From contig JBCCJI010000008.1 in assembly GCA_039027855.1 (NCBI GenBank), forward strand, positions 1 through 64,000: a DNA stretch of 64,000 nucleotides, read 5' to 3'. Under the pieces are notes generated by a model that saw only the letters and a list, made by a program, of their open reading frames with translations, was not told the origin of the DNA and did not search any database. A program made the position numbers and the translations under genes. Within the stretch, counting starts at the first letter, position 1; each line of letters begins with the position of its first letter. This stretch comes from Thermohalobaculum sp039027855 (GTDB lineage Bacteria > Pseudomonadota > Alphaproteobacteria > Rhodobacterales > Rhodobacteraceae). This document shows, one piece after another, positions 51,997 through 61,523 of this stretch.

Positions 51997-52724
51997 GCGA
52001 GAGCCGACAGCTGCCGCTGACTATGCCGCCACGCACGGCCCTGGGGGCCAGTGATTTTGCCATGACCCCTGCGAATGCCGACGCCGTCGCCATGCTCTCG
52101 GCGCCCGGCCGCTGGCCCCGGGGCAGGCTGGCGCTGGTCGGGCCGCCCGGGGCCGGCAAGACCCATCTGGTGCGCATGCTCTTCGCCGAGGGTGATGCCC
52201 ACCTGATAGAGCCAGCCGACGTTATCGCCCATGCGCCGCCGGCCCATGCCCGCCACGCCCTTGTGATCCTAGAGTGCGCCGAACGCGTTGCCGGCAACCA
52301 CGCCGCCGAGAGCGCGCTCTTCCATCTCTACAACCTACTCGGCGAGCAGGGCGGGCGACTTCTTCTGACGGCGCAGCAGACACCCGCGCAATGGCCGCTC
52401 GCCCTGCCCGAACTTGCCTCGCGCCTCGCCACCGTCGGTGTGGTCCGCATCGACCCCGATGAGGGGCTGGTGGTCGCCGTGATGCTGAAGGCCGCCGAAG
52501 ATCGCGGCATAGATCTGGCGCCCGACGCGATCACGTATCTGATGACCCGGATCGAGCGGGATCTGGGCTCGGTGCACGCGCTGATCGCGGCCCTCGACGC
52601 CAAGGCCACCGGGCGCAAACGGCGCCATGTCACGAAGCGCCTCGCCGGGGAGTGCCTGCGCGAGCTATATCTGTCGGGCGAAACCGCTGATGAACCCGGT
52701 CATGCAGCCGATGCGCAGGAGTAG
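51993..52724 (+). CDS. hdaA: DnaA-related ATPase, Hda-like
   Basis: The 243-residue AAA+ protein resembles the central part of DnaA without the DNA-binding domain. Walker A is GPPGAGKTHL. The Walker B region ALVILECAERV is weakly conserved. NLLGEQGGRLLLTAQQTP and LPELASRLATVGVVRIDP match the sensor and box VII regions. Such proteins help inactivate DnaA-ATP after initiation in alphaproteobacteria. It is followed closely by ppk. Confidence 0.85.
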   Translation: MSESRQLPLTMPPRTALGASDFAMTPANADAVAMLSAPGRWPRGRLALVGPPGAGKTHLVRMLFAEGDAHLIEPADVIAHAPPAHARHALVILECAERVAGNHAAESALFHLYNLLGEQGGRLLLTAQQTPAQWPLALPELASRLATVGVVRIDPDEGLVVAVMLKAAEDRGIDLAPDAITYLMTRIERDLGSVHALIAALDAKATGRKRRHVTKRLAGECLRELYLSGETADEPGHAADAQE

Positions 52725-52728
52725 TCCG

Positions 52729-55080
52729 ATGCGTGCTGATTTCCTGAACACCGCGACGACCGAGATCCCGCCCCAGCACCGTATTGACATCGATGCGAGT
52801 GGGCCCGAGCGCTTTTTCAACCGCGAACTGTCATGGCTGGCCTTTAACTGGCGGGTCTTGGAAGAGGCAGAGAACCGGCGCCAGCCCTTGCTGGAGCGGG
52901 TGCGGTTTCTCTCGATCTCCGGCAACAATCTGGATGAGTTCTACACTGTCCGCGTCGCGGGTCTCCGCGCCCAGATGATGGCCGATCTCGACAGCCGCTC
53001 GCTCGACGGCCTGACGCCGACCCAGCAGCTGATGCGCATCGATGCCGATGCGCTGGCGCTTCAGCGCGAGCAGCAGCGCGTCTGGCGCAAGCTCCAGCAC
53101 GAGATGGCGGGCGAGGGAATCCATGTCGTCACGCCCACGACGCTGACCAGCGATGACCGCGCGGCGATGGAGCGGCATTTCCTCGAGCAGATCTTCCCCG
53201 TTCTCTCGCCGCTGGCCATCGATCCCGCGCACCCGTTCCCGTTCATCCCCAACGAAGGCATGGCGCTTGCGCTCAGCCTGCGCCGCGCGCGCGATGGTGA
53301 GCCGCTGGATGCGCTGATCCCGATGCCACCGCAACTTGATCGTTTCATCCGCCTGCCTGTGGCGGCCGACGGCGCGATCCGCTTTCTGCCGCTCGAGAGC
53401 CTGGTGCAGATGTTCCAAAGCCAGCTGTTCCCTGGCTATGACCTGACCGGGCATTGCCTGTTCCGGGTGCTGCGCGACAGCGATCTTGAGCTTGAGGAAG
53501 AGGCCGAAGATCTCGTGCGCGAGTTCGAGACCGCGCTCAAGCGCCGTCGCCGGGGCGAGGTGATCCGCCTGAAGCTCTCGGCCAATGCACCGCCCGCGCT
53601 TCGCGAGCTGATCATCCGCGAATTGCACGCCCGGCCCGAGGAGGTGATCGAGGTCGACGGCGTCGTCGGCATCAAGGCGCTGAGCGAGCTTGTGCTCGAC
53701 GACCGGCCCGATCTCAAATTCGCACCCTACCAGCCCCGCTTTCCCGAACGTGTGCGCGACCATGACGGCGATATCTTCGCCGCCGTCCGCGCCAAGGACA
53801 TGCTGCTGCACCACCCATATGAGAGCTTTGAGATCGTCGTGCAGTTCCTGCGCCAGGCGGCCAGCGACCCGGATGTCATCGCCATCAAGCAGACGCTCTA
53901 CCGCACCTCCAAGGACAGCCCCATCGTCGCAGCACTTTGCGAGGCGGCAGAGGACGGCAAATCCGTCACCGCGCTGGTCGAGCTCAAGGCCCGTTTTGAC
54001 GAGGCCGCCAATATCCGCCAGGCGCGCCAGCTCGAGCGGGCAGGGGCGCAGGTCGTCTTCGGCTTCGTCGATCTCAAGACCCATGCCAAGATCTCGACCG
54101 TGGTCCGGCGCGAGGGCAAGCAGCTGGTGACCTACACCCATTTCGGCACCGGCAACTACCACCCCAACACGGCCAAGATTTACACCGATCTCTCGCTTTT
54201 CACCTGTTCGGCCACCCACGCGCGCGATGCGGTCAAGATCTTCAACTACACCACCGGCTATGCCGAGCCGATGGGGCTCGAGAAGGTGCAGGCGGCGCCG
54301 CTTACGCTCAAATCGACCCTGATCGAGCGCATCGAGGCCGAGGCGGCGCATGCCCGCGCCGGCCGCCCAGGGCGGATCTGGGCCAAGATGAACTCGCTGA
54401 TCGAGGAGGACATCATCGACGCGCTTTATGCCGCCAGCCGGGCAGGCGTGCGCGTCGAGCTGATGATCCGCGGCATCTGTGGCCTGCGTCCCGGCATCCC
54501 AGGCCTCAGCGAGAATATCCGCGTAAAATCCATCGTCGGCCGCTTCTTGGAACACTCGCGCATCTGCTGCTTTGGCAATGGTCATGGCCTGCCGAGCGAG
54601 GAGGCGGTGCTCTACATCTCTTCGGCCGACTGGATGGGTCGCAACCTCAATCGCCGGGTCGAGACCCTGATCGAGATCGACAACCCGACCGTGCGCGCGC
54701 AGATCCTGGAACAGGTGATGGCCGCCAACCTGCGAGACGAGGCACAGTCCTGGGTGCTGATGCCCGATGGGACCTTCCTGCGCGCCAGCCGGAACGAGGG
54801 GCAGAAGTTCAGCTGCCACGACTTCTTCATGCGCCATCCCTCGCTGTCGGGCCGTGGGCGTGGCGGCACCGCCGATGCCCCGCGCCTGGCTCCGGAACTC
54901 GCCCCTGAGTTGTCGACGGAGTTGGCATCAGAGTTGGCCACAGAACTAGCACCAGAGCATGCGCCTGAGCCGGAAGCCGTGTCGCTCGCTCCGTCTGCTT
55001 CTAATGCGTCTGAAGAGATTAGTGGTCCCGAGGCCTCCGACGGTGCGGCGGGCAGGGCGCTCGATGGTGTTGGTTCGTGA
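52729..55080 (+). CDS. ppk: Polyphosphate kinase 1
   Basis: The 783-residue protein polymerises the gamma phosphate of ATP into polyphosphate. FFNRELSWLAFNWRVLEEAE is the N-terminal signature. The PLD-like halves carry the catalytic histidine regions (VTYTHFGTGNYHPNTAKIYT and SRICCFGNGHG). I chose ATG 52729, four bases after the hda-like stop; the frame is open further upstream inside that gene. The last about 90 residues are an added acidic tail built on four-residue repeats (APEL, STEL, ASEL and so on). Confidence 0.95.
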   Translation: MRADFLNTATTEIPPQHRIDIDASGPERFFNRELSWLAFNWRVLEEAENRRQPLLERVRFLSISGNNLDEFYTVRVAGLRAQMMADLDSRSLDGLTPTQQLMRIDADALALQREQQRVWRKLQHEMAGEGIHVVTPTTLTSDDRAAMERHFLEQIFPVLSPLAIDPAHPFPFIPNEGMALALSLRRARDGEPLDALIPMPPQLDRFIRLPVAADGAIRFLPLESLVQMFQSQLFPGYDLTGHCLFRVLRDSDLELEEEAEDLVREFETALKRRRRGEVIRLKLSANAPPALRELIIRELHARPEEVIEVDGVVGIKALSELVLDDRPDLKFAPYQPRFPERVRDHDGDIFAAVRAKDMLLHHPYESFEIVVQFLRQAASDPDVIAIKQTLYRTSKDSPIVAALCEAAEDGKSVTALVELKARFDEAANIRQARQLERAGAQVVFGFVDLKTHAKISTVVRREGKQLVTYTHFGTGNYHPNTAKIYTDLSLFTCSATHARDAVKIFNYTTGYAEPMGLEKVQAAPLTLKSTLIERIEAEAAHARAGRPGRIWAKMNSLIEEDIIDALYAASRAGVRVELMIRGICGLRPGIPGLSENIRVKSIVGRFLEHSRICCFGNGHGLPSEEAVLYISSADWMGRNLNRRVETLIEIDNPTVRAQILEQVMAANLRDEAQSWVLMPDGTFLRASRNEGQKFSCHDFFMRHPSLSGRGRGGTADAPRLAPELAPELSTELASELATELAPEHAPEPEAVSLAPSASNASEEISGPEASDGAAGRALDGVGS
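54889..54972 (+). repeat. Seven degenerate 12-base repeats in the ppk tail
   Basis: Seven in-frame four-codon units encode APEL, APEL, STEL, ASEL, ATEL, APEH and APEP. The nucleotide copies have diverged at many synonymous sites, so this array is older than the one in the MFS gene. Confidence 0.75.
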
Positions 55081-56774
55081 GTGACGCCATGCGGCGTATC
55101 GGCGGCGGAACAGGGCCCGCTGGGCAGGGAACGGGGAATGGAACGGGGCAGGGCACCGGCGACAAACCGCCGGCGCGCCGGCGTCTTCCCGCGGCCTCGG
55201 GCGCTGGCGTCACGGCGCCGGTCGCCGCAGCCTCGCATGGCAGCGTTCTCCGGGGGCTCGATAAACGCTCCTTCGCGGCCCCCGGCACGCGCGAGGGGCG
55301 CATCGGCGTCATCGATGCCGGGTCAAACAGCGTGCGCCTCGTGGTGTTCGAAGGGGGCAGCCGCAGCCCCAGTGTCGTGCACAACGAGAAGGTCATGTGC
55401 GGCCTCGGCCGCGGTCTGGCGCAGACCGGCCTGCTGAACCCCGAGGGAGCCACCCGCGCCATGGCCGCGATGCGCCGTTTCGCAGCCGTGGCCGATCACC
55501 TGAATGTCGCCACGCTGGCGGGCGTTGCCACCGCCGCCATCCGCGACGCCGATGACGGCCCAGCCTTCCGCGATGCGGTGGAGGTCGAGACCGGTATCCG
55601 GCTCAAGGTCGCGAGCGGCGAGGACGAGGCGCGCCTCGCAGTGAAGGGGGTGTTGTTCGGCGATCCGCGCGCCGACGGCGTGGTGGCCGATCTCGGCGGC
55701 GCCTCGCTGGAGCTTGGGCGCGTCGATCGTGGGCGTATCGGGGCGGGCGTCACGACGCCGCTTGGCCCGCTGAGGCTCGACGAGGCGGGCGATCCCGATG
55801 CCGTGATCGATGCCGAGCTTCGCCGACTGCCCGCCGCCATCAGGCGCGGCGCCCATTGCATCTACCTTGTCGGCGGTGCCTGGCGCGCCTTTGCCCGCGT
55901 CGACATGGAGACACGCGACTGGCCGCTCAAGGTCTTGCATGAATACCGGATGAACGGCGCCGATGCGCTCACGCTGGCCAAACGAATGCGCCGGATGGCA
56001 CCGGCCGAGCTTGCCGCCATCGACGGGGTCTCGGAGAGCCGCGCCGCAGGTCTGCCGATGACCGCCCGGCTGATGCGCGGTCTGGTGGAGACGCTGAGCC
56101 CCGAGACGATCATCGTGTCGGCCTATGGCCTGCGCGAGGGGATCTGCCTCGAAGCCATGCCCGATCACCTCGCGACGGCCGATCCGCTTCTCTCGGCAGC
56201 GACGGCGATCGAGGCGGTACACGCACGCACACCCGGTTTCGGCCGCGAACTCGGCACCTGGGTGACCGCGGCCCTGCCGCCCCAGAACGCGGAGGAAGCG
56301 CGGCTGATCCGGGCTTCTGCGCTCCTTGCCGATATCTCCTGGCGCGCCCATCCCGATCACCGCGTGCTCGCGGCCTGGGAGATCTCGACCCGCGCCACGC
56401 TGACCGGCATCGGGCATGAGGGGCGGATGTTCATCGCGCTGGCGCTGGCCGCGCGCTACCGCCGCAACCGCAAGGCGGTGATGACTAATGACGCAATGAG
56501 CCTCGTCTCCGAGGCCCAGGCCGCGCGTGCCGGCGCGATCGGTCTGGCGCTGAGGCTCGGTTGTTCGGTGGCAGCCTCGGCCAAGGGCGTGCTGCCCCAT
56601 TCCCGATTGACCCGCGACGGGGGCGATCTGCGTCTTGTCCTGGCGCCCAACGTCGCCGAGATGGCGGGCGAAGATCTGGAAAAACGGCTGTCCCAGCTTG
56701 CCAAGGCTATGGGGCTGACAAGCGGCGGTGTCGTGATCGGTCCCCCGCGAAAGCCGGATCTAGGGCGCCCATGA
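55077..56774 (+). CDS. ppx: Exopolyphosphatase, Ppx/GppA family
   Basis: The 565-residue protein degrades polyphosphate (or pppGpp). The actin-like ATPase fold begins at GRIGVIDAGSNSVRLVVFEG (about residue 79), with LAGVATAAIRDADDGPAF and VVADLGGASLELGRVD; a C-terminal HD-like domain follows. The GTG start overlaps the ppk stop (GTGA), so synthesis and breakdown of polyphosphate are coupled. The first 75 residues are a low-complexity addition with GxGT repeats (55122-55157). Confidence 0.92.
   Translation: MSDAMRRIGGGTGPAGQGTGNGTGQGTGDKPPARRRLPAASGAGVTAPVAAASHGSVLRGLDKRSFAAPGTREGRIGVIDAGSNSVRLVVFEGGSRSPSVVHNEKVMCGLGRGLAQTGLLNPEGATRAMAAMRRFAAVADHLNVATLAGVATAAIRDADDGPAFRDAVEVETGIRLKVASGEDEARLAVKGVLFGDPRADGVVADLGGASLELGRVDRGRIGAGVTTPLGPLRLDEAGDPDAVIDAELRRLPAAIRRGAHCIYLVGGAWRAFARVDMETRDWPLKVLHEYRMNGADALTLAKRMRRMAPAELAAIDGVSESRAAGLPMTARLMRGLVETLSPETIIVSAYGLREGICLEAMPDHLATADPLLSAATAIEAVHARTPGFGRELGTWVTAALPPQNAEEARLIRASALLADISWRAHPDHRVLAAWEISTRATLTGIGHEGRMFIALALAARYRRNRKAVMTNDAMSLVSEAQAARAGAIGLALRLGCSVAASAKGVLPHSRLTRDGGDLRLVLAPNVAEMAGEDLEKRLSQLAKAMGLTSGGVVIGPPRKPDLGRP
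55122..55157 (+). repeat. Three 12-base repeats at the ppx 5' end
   Basis: Three in-frame units encode GQGT, GNGT and GQGT, with few nucleotide differences. This is another four-codon repeat, 150 bases after the ppk array. Confidence 0.7.
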
Positions 56775-56792
56775 CCAGCGCCAGAACCAAAA

Positions 56793-56818
56793 TGACCCGT
56801 CCTCTGCAGGACGGGTCA
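56793..56818. terminator. Perfect hairpin after ppx
   Basis: TGACCCGTCCT and AGGACGGGTCA form an 11-base-pair stem with a four-base loop, 18 bases after ppx. The T-run (TTTT) is on the minus strand only, so it would work best against antisense transcripts; plus-strand termination is possible but less certain. Confidence 0.55.
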
Positions 56819-57033
56819 GCTCTCCCCTAGACTGGGCCAGGTTCATCGCGGCTTTTCATTGCCACTTGATACGTTCATGGCTCGGTTTCAGGCCTGCTGT
56901 CCAGCGCCGCCCGTGAAATGGCGTTTCACCAACGCCTGCGGGGCTGGCCGCCTTGCCGCACCGTGCGCCAGCGCCTAGACCCGCCGGGACTGCCCTGCCT
57001 GACCCGATAGCCCGCCTGCCGACGAGGAAGCCC

Positions 57034-58374
57034 ATGCGTCTCAGCCGCTATTTTCTGCCCGTGCTCAAGGAGACGCCGGCCGAGGCGCAGATCGTCTCGC
57101 ACCGCCTGATGCTGCGCGCCGGCATGGTGCGCCAGGCCAGTGCGGGCATCTATTCCTGGCTGCCCCTCGGCTACAAGGTGCTGCGCAATATCCAACGGGT
57201 CGTGCATGAGGAGCAGCAACGCGCCGGTGCGATTCCGGTGCTGATGCCGACCATCCAGTCGGCCGATCTCTGGCGCGAGAGCGGGCGTTACGACGCTTAC
57301 GGCCCCGAGATGCTGCGCATCCGCGACCGGCACGACCGTGACATGCTGTTCGGCCCCACCAACGAAGAACAGATCACCGAGATCTTTCGCGGCTCGGCCA
57401 CCTCGTACCGCGACGTCCCCAAGATGCTGTACCACATCCAATGGAAGTTCCGCGACGAGATCCGCCCCCGCTTCGGCGTGATGCGCGGGCGCGAGTTCCT
57501 GATGAAGGACGGCTATTCCTTCGACCTCGACCGTGCGGGCGCCGAGGTGAGCTACAACAAGATGATGGTCAGTTACCTCCGCACCTTCGAGCGGCTAGGC
57601 CTGAAAGCCGTGCCCATGCAGGCCGAAAGCGGGCCCATCGGCGGCGATCTGGCGCATGAGTTCCTGGTGCTGGCCGAGACGGGCGAGAGCGAGGTCTTCC
57701 TGGATCGCAAGATCGTCGAGATGAGCCTTGGCCGCACCGAGATCGACTATGACGACGCCGATCAGCTGGCCGCGATCCGGCGGGACTGGACCACGCCCTA
57801 TGCCCGCACCGACGACACGCATGAACAGGCGGTGTTCGAGGCCGAGGTGGCCGAGGCCGACCGCGTCACCGCCCGCGGTATCGAGGTCGGGCACATCTTC
57901 TATTTCGGCACCAAATACAGCGAGGCGCTGGGCGCCCTCATCACCGGGCCAAATGGCGCGCGGGCCCCGATCCATGGCGGCAGCTACGGCATCGGCGTCA
58001 GCCGGCTGGTCGGCGCGCTGATCGAGGCCAACCATGACGACAACGGCATCATCTGGCCCGAAAGCGTGACGCCCTTCGCCCTCGGTCTCGTGAACCTGAA
58101 ACAGGGCGACGACGCCTGCGACGCGGCCTCTGCCGATCTCGAGAACCGGCTTGCCAATGCCGGCTTGAGCCTCCTTTATGATGACCGCGACGAACGGGCG
58201 GGCGCCAAATTCGCCACGATGGAACTGATCGGCCTGCCCTGGCGCCTGACCGTCGGCCCCCGCGGCCTGAAGGCCGGTACGGTCGAATTGGCCAACCGGC
58301 GGAGTGGCGAGACCGAGGAACTGAGCGTCGAGGCCGCCGTCGCCAAGCTTGCCGCGATCTACGCCCGAGTGTGA
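57034..58374 (+). CDS. proS: Prolyl-tRNA synthetase (short bacterial form)
   Basis: The 446-residue class II synthetase lacks the editing insertion, as in many alphaproteobacteria. It begins MRLSRYFLPVLKETPAEAQI. Motif 2 is KFRDEIRPRFGVMRGREFLM, motif 3 lies in HGGSYGIGVSRLVGALIE, and FGPTNEEQIT is also present. I chose ATG 57034 with GACGAGGAAG upstream. The 207-base gap to lolC shows no gene. Confidence 0.96.
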   Translation: MRLSRYFLPVLKETPAEAQIVSHRLMLRAGMVRQASAGIYSWLPLGYKVLRNIQRVVHEEQQRAGAIPVLMPTIQSADLWRESGRYDAYGPEMLRIRDRHDRDMLFGPTNEEQITEIFRGSATSYRDVPKMLYHIQWKFRDEIRPRFGVMRGREFLMKDGYSFDLDRAGAEVSYNKMMVSYLRTFERLGLKAVPMQAESGPIGGDLAHEFLVLAETGESEVFLDRKIVEMSLGRTEIDYDDADQLAAIRRDWTTPYARTDDTHEQAVFEAEVAEADRVTARGIEVGHIFYFGTKYSEALGALITGPNGARAPIHGGSYGIGVSRLVGALIEANHDDNGIIWPESVTPFALGLVNLKQGDDACDAASADLENRLANAGLSLLYDDRDERAGAKFATMELIGLPWRLTVGPRGLKAGTVELANRRSGETEELSVEAAVAKLAAIYARV

Positions 58375-58581
58375 CAACCACGGTCTTCCGCCGCCTTGAT
58401 GATGTCGTTCCGGCGCAGCGGTTTCTGCCCGTTGGTATGAGATGGAGCGCGGCGCTGACCCCCGCAGCGTTCACGATCAATCGCTCGCGTGGTGTTGGAC
58501 GCGCCGCACCCGCCACGATATTGAGGCGCGACACGGCGCCCTGGCCGACGGCTGCGCGCGCCCCGGCCGTTTGGACCCAGC

Positions 58582-59859
58582 ATGACCGCCCAGAGCCCGA
58601 CCACGACCGCCGCCCCATTCTCGCGCCTCGAATGGCTGATCGCGGGGCGCTATCTGCGCGCGCGTCGGCGCGAGGGCGTGATCTCCGTCATCGCCGGCTT
58701 CTCGCTGGTCGGCATCATGTTGGGCGTCGCCACGCTGATCATCGTGATGTCGGTGATGAACGGCTTTCGCGTTGAGCTGACCGACCGCATCCTGGGGGCT
58801 CAAAGCCACATCACCGTGCTGCCCTATGACCGAGCCGGCCTGGCCGATTACGATGCGCTGGCCGACACGATCGCCGGTGTCGACGGCATCACCCGGGCGG
58901 CCCCAGTGCTGGAACGCCAGGTGCTCGCGGTCGGCGATGGCGGCAATTCCGGCGTGCTAGTCCGTGGCATGCGGCCGTCCGATCTCGAAACGCTGGACGG
59001 TGTGGCCAGCCCCGAGGACGCGCGCGGCGATCTCAGCCGCTTCCCGGAAGGCGTCGCCATCGGCGCGGGCGTCGCACGCACGCTCGGCGTCGGCGTGGGC
59101 GACCGGGTGACGCTGATCAATCCCACCGGCAATGCCACGCCCTTCGGCACGGCACCGCGCTCCAAGTCCTTCGAGGTCACCTACATCTTCCGCATCGGCA
59201 TGGCGCAATACGATAGCGCCTATGTCTTCGTGCCCCTGGACATGGCGCAGGCCTTCTTCAATCGCATCGACGCAGTCGACCATATCGAGGTGATGCTGGA
59301 GGACGCCTATGCGCTCGAGGAGGTCGGGACCGGCATCACCGCCGTCGCCGGCGGCTGCTGTTATCTCTGGAACTGGCAGCGGGCGAACGGCGCCTTCCTC
59401 GCCGCGCTGGATGTGGAGCGGCGGGTGATGTTCATCATCCTCGCGCTGATCATCCTGGTGGCGGCGCTCAACATCATTTCGGGCCTGACGATGCTGGTGA
59501 AGGACAAGGGGCGCGATATCGCCATCCTGCGCACGATGGGGCTGACGCGGGGCGCAGTGCTGCGGGTATTCTTCATCTGCGGCTCGACCATCGGGGTCGT
59601 GGGCACCGTGCTGGGTGTCGGCCTCGGCATCGTCTTCACGCTGAATATCCAGGAGATCCAGGGCTTTGTCGAAGCCGTCTCGGGCGGCGAGGTCTGGAAC
59701 CCCGAGATCCGTATGCTGACCCGCGTACCGGCGGTCATGGTGCCTTCGGACGTGGTGATGACCGTCTGCATCGCGCTCGGTCTCAGTTTCCTCGCCACCT
59801 TCTACCCCGCGCGGCGTGCCGCACGCCTCGATCCGGTGGAGGCGCTCCGCCGTGAATGA
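58582..59859 (+). CDS. lolC: Lipoprotein-releasing ABC transporter permease LolC/E
   Basis: The 425-residue inner-membrane protein has four helices. The N-terminal segment LIAGRYLRARRREGVISVIA and the FtsX-like C-terminal part (KDKGRDIAILRTMGLTRGAV, FLATFYPARRAARLDPVEAL) are typical. With LolD it extracts outer-membrane lipoproteins. A single permease gene is present, as in organisms with a LolF-like dimer rather than separate LolC and LolE. The stop overlaps lolD. Confidence 0.94.
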   Translation: MTAQSPTTTAAPFSRLEWLIAGRYLRARRREGVISVIAGFSLVGIMLGVATLIIVMSVMNGFRVELTDRILGAQSHITVLPYDRAGLADYDALADTIAGVDGITRAAPVLERQVLAVGDGGNSGVLVRGMRPSDLETLDGVASPEDARGDLSRFPEGVAIGAGVARTLGVGVGDRVTLINPTGNATPFGTAPRSKSFEVTYIFRIGMAQYDSAYVFVPLDMAQAFFNRIDAVDHIEVMLEDAYALEEVGTGITAVAGGCCYLWNWQRANGAFLAALDVERRVMFIILALIILVAALNIISGLTMLVKDKGRDIAILRTMGLTRGAVLRVFFICGSTIGVVGTVLGVGLGIVFTLNIQEIQGFVEAVSGGEVWNPEIRMLTRVPAVMVPSDVVMTVCIALGLSFLATFYPARRAARLDPVEALRRE

Positions 59860-60583
59860 TGCCGTGAATAACCTCGCTCAGCACCCCGTGACCGAGACAC
59901 CGCATACCGGCGCTGCGCTCGCGCTGTCCGGCATCGCCCGCGGCTTCGGCAGCGGCGAGGCGCGGATCGAGGTACTGCGCGGCATCGACCTGACGCTGAT
60001 GTCGGGCGAGGCGGTGGCTCTGGTCGCCCCCTCGGGCGCCGGCAAGTCGACGCTGCTGCAGATCGCGGGGCTCTTGGATCAGGCCGACGAGGGGACGGTC
60101 GCCATCGGCGGCGCCGAGGTTTCGGCGCTGGATGACGGGGCGCGCACGGCTGCCCGCTGCACCGGCCTCGGCTTCGTCTACCAGTTCCACCACCTGCTGC
60201 CCGAGTTCTCGGCCGAGGAGAACGTGACCCTGCCCCAGCTCGCCGCCGGGCAGGGCAGGGCTGCGGCGCGGGAACGCTCGCTGGCGCTACTAGACCGCGT
60301 CGGTCTCAACCACCGCACCGGCCACCGCCCGGCAGAACTGTCCGGCGGCGAGCAACAGCGCGTCGCCATCTGCCGCGCGCTTGCCAATCGCCCCCGCGTG
60401 CTGCTGGCGGATGAGCCGACCGGCAATCTCGACCCCGAGACGGCCGAGACGGTGTTCGCCATGTTGCTGGGTCTTGTCCGCGAAACCGGTCTCGCGGCGC
60501 TGGTCGCGACCCACAACCACGCTCTTGCCGCCCGGATGGACCGCACCGTGACGCTGCAGGGCGGTCAGCTCGTCTCGACGTGA
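59852..60583 (+). CDS. lolD: Lipoprotein-releasing ABC transporter ATPase LolD
   Basis: The protein has 243 residues. Walker A is APSGAGKSTLLQ, the signature LSGGEQQR and Walker B RVLLADEPTGNL. It powers lipoprotein release with the LolC/E permease. The GTG at 59852 overlaps the permease stop by eight bases. The N-terminal 25 residues precede the usual start of the ABC domain. Confidence 0.95.
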   Translation: MNDAVNNLAQHPVTETPHTGAALALSGIARGFGSGEARIEVLRGIDLTLMSGEAVALVAPSGAGKSTLLQIAGLLDQADEGTVAIGGAEVSALDDGARTAARCTGLGFVYQFHHLLPEFSAEENVTLPQLAAGQGRAAARERSLALLDRVGLNHRTGHRPAELSGGEQQRVAICRALANRPRVLLADEPTGNLDPETAETVFAMLLGLVRETGLAALVATHNHALAARMDRTVTLQGGQLVST

Positions 60584-60921
60584 CGACGCCAGACCTGTTC
60601 GGTGAAGATCCCGACCGCGCCCTCCGCGCAGGATGGCGCGATCTGGTCGAGCGGTGCCTGCCTGAGGCCGCGGCACACCGCCCAGACTGGCCCGTGCATC
60701 TGGACCATTGTTTCGCGCGCATCCTCCTGGATGCGGTGCATCACCGGCCGTGGCGTGAGGTTGTGCGCCCGCCCGCCTGGGCCAATACCGATGCTGCCCG
60801 GCTAGCGGAAGCGATCCGGTTGGGCGAAGCGGTGCTGGCGGGCGAGGCCGATCTCGTGGCCCTCAACGACCGCTCGCTGGCGCTGAGGGGAAAAGGGACG
60901 CCGCCTGAGCGCCCCCGCTAG
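60580..60921 (+). CDS. Small protein coupled to lolD (113 aa)
   Basis: I do not recognise a named family. The GTG start overlaps the lolD stop as GTGA. The sequence is acidic to neutral, helical, and has conserved-looking WPVHLDHCFARILLDAVHHR and LAEAIRLGEAVLAGEADLVA. No membrane segment is present. It may be conserved next to lolD in related genomes, which would need a search. Confidence 0.7.
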   Translation: MTTPDLFGEDPDRALRAGWRDLVERCLPEAAAHRPDWPVHLDHCFARILLDAVHHRPWREVVRPPAWANTDAARLAEAIRLGEAVLAGEADLVALNDRSLALRGKGTPPERPR

Positions 60922-60924
60922 GCG

Positions 60925-61410
60925 TCACGCCGGCTGTGCCGTGCGTCGGCCGCCGATCAGGCTGTCGACTGCCCAGACATCGTCGCGGCGCAGGCTCCAC
61001 AGCACGAAGGACGCCGCCGCCACAATGGCCGAGGGGTAGAACAGCTTGTTCACCGTACCCGGCGCCTCGCCAGCCGAGTACAGCCAGAACGGATCGATGA
61101 TCGACTGCCAGACGGCGAGTGCCACGAACAGGTTCACGACGAATTGGAACGGCAGCAGCACCCGACCGAACAGCCCGAGGGCCAGTGCGATCGCCGCTGC
61201 CACCTGCAGCCAGCCAAAACCGATCAGCAGCATGTCGACGCTGAAGAACCCGCCATAGAAGGCATTCGACACGGCCTGCCCGACGCCGAGGTCGAGGCCC
61301 TTTACCAGGCCCCACCAGAACATCAGCCCGGCGGTGGTGACACGAAGGGTGGCCAGACCCGCGGCGCGCGCGGTCTCGCCCGAGAGCGCGGTCTCTATAC
61401 GGTCGATCAT
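60925..61410 (-). CDS. DoxX-like membrane protein
   Basis: The 161-residue protein has four predicted helices (LRVTTAGLMFWWGLVKGLDL, MLLIGFGWLQVAAAIALALG, QFVVNLFVALAVWQSII and a last one). It resembles the DoxX/DoxD superfamily of small membrane proteins of uncertain function. I chose ATG 61410 with TGAGGATC upstream. Its 3' end is three bases from the convergent gene. Confidence 0.65.
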   Translation of the reverse strand: MIDRIETALSGETARAAGLATLRVTTAGLMFWWGLVKGLDLGVGQAVSNAFYGGFFSVDMLLIGFGWLQVAAAIALALGLFGRVLLPFQFVVNLFVALAVWQSIIDPFWLYSAGEAPGTVNKLFYPSAIVAAASFVLWSLRRDDVWAVDSLIGGRRTAQPA

Positions 61411-61523
61411 CGGATCCTCATCACGTTGGGGGCGCGGGTACATGACCCGTGTGCGCCGCAACATGGGACCGGCCGGCTGCGACGAAACCCCGCATCACGT
61501 GGGGGTGAGACACCGTGCGCGCG

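Noticed and set aside
52831..54837. Minus-strand open frame of 668 codons opposite ppk
   Set aside because: It mirrors the conserved ppk frame and lacks any family motif or independent ribosome-binding site.
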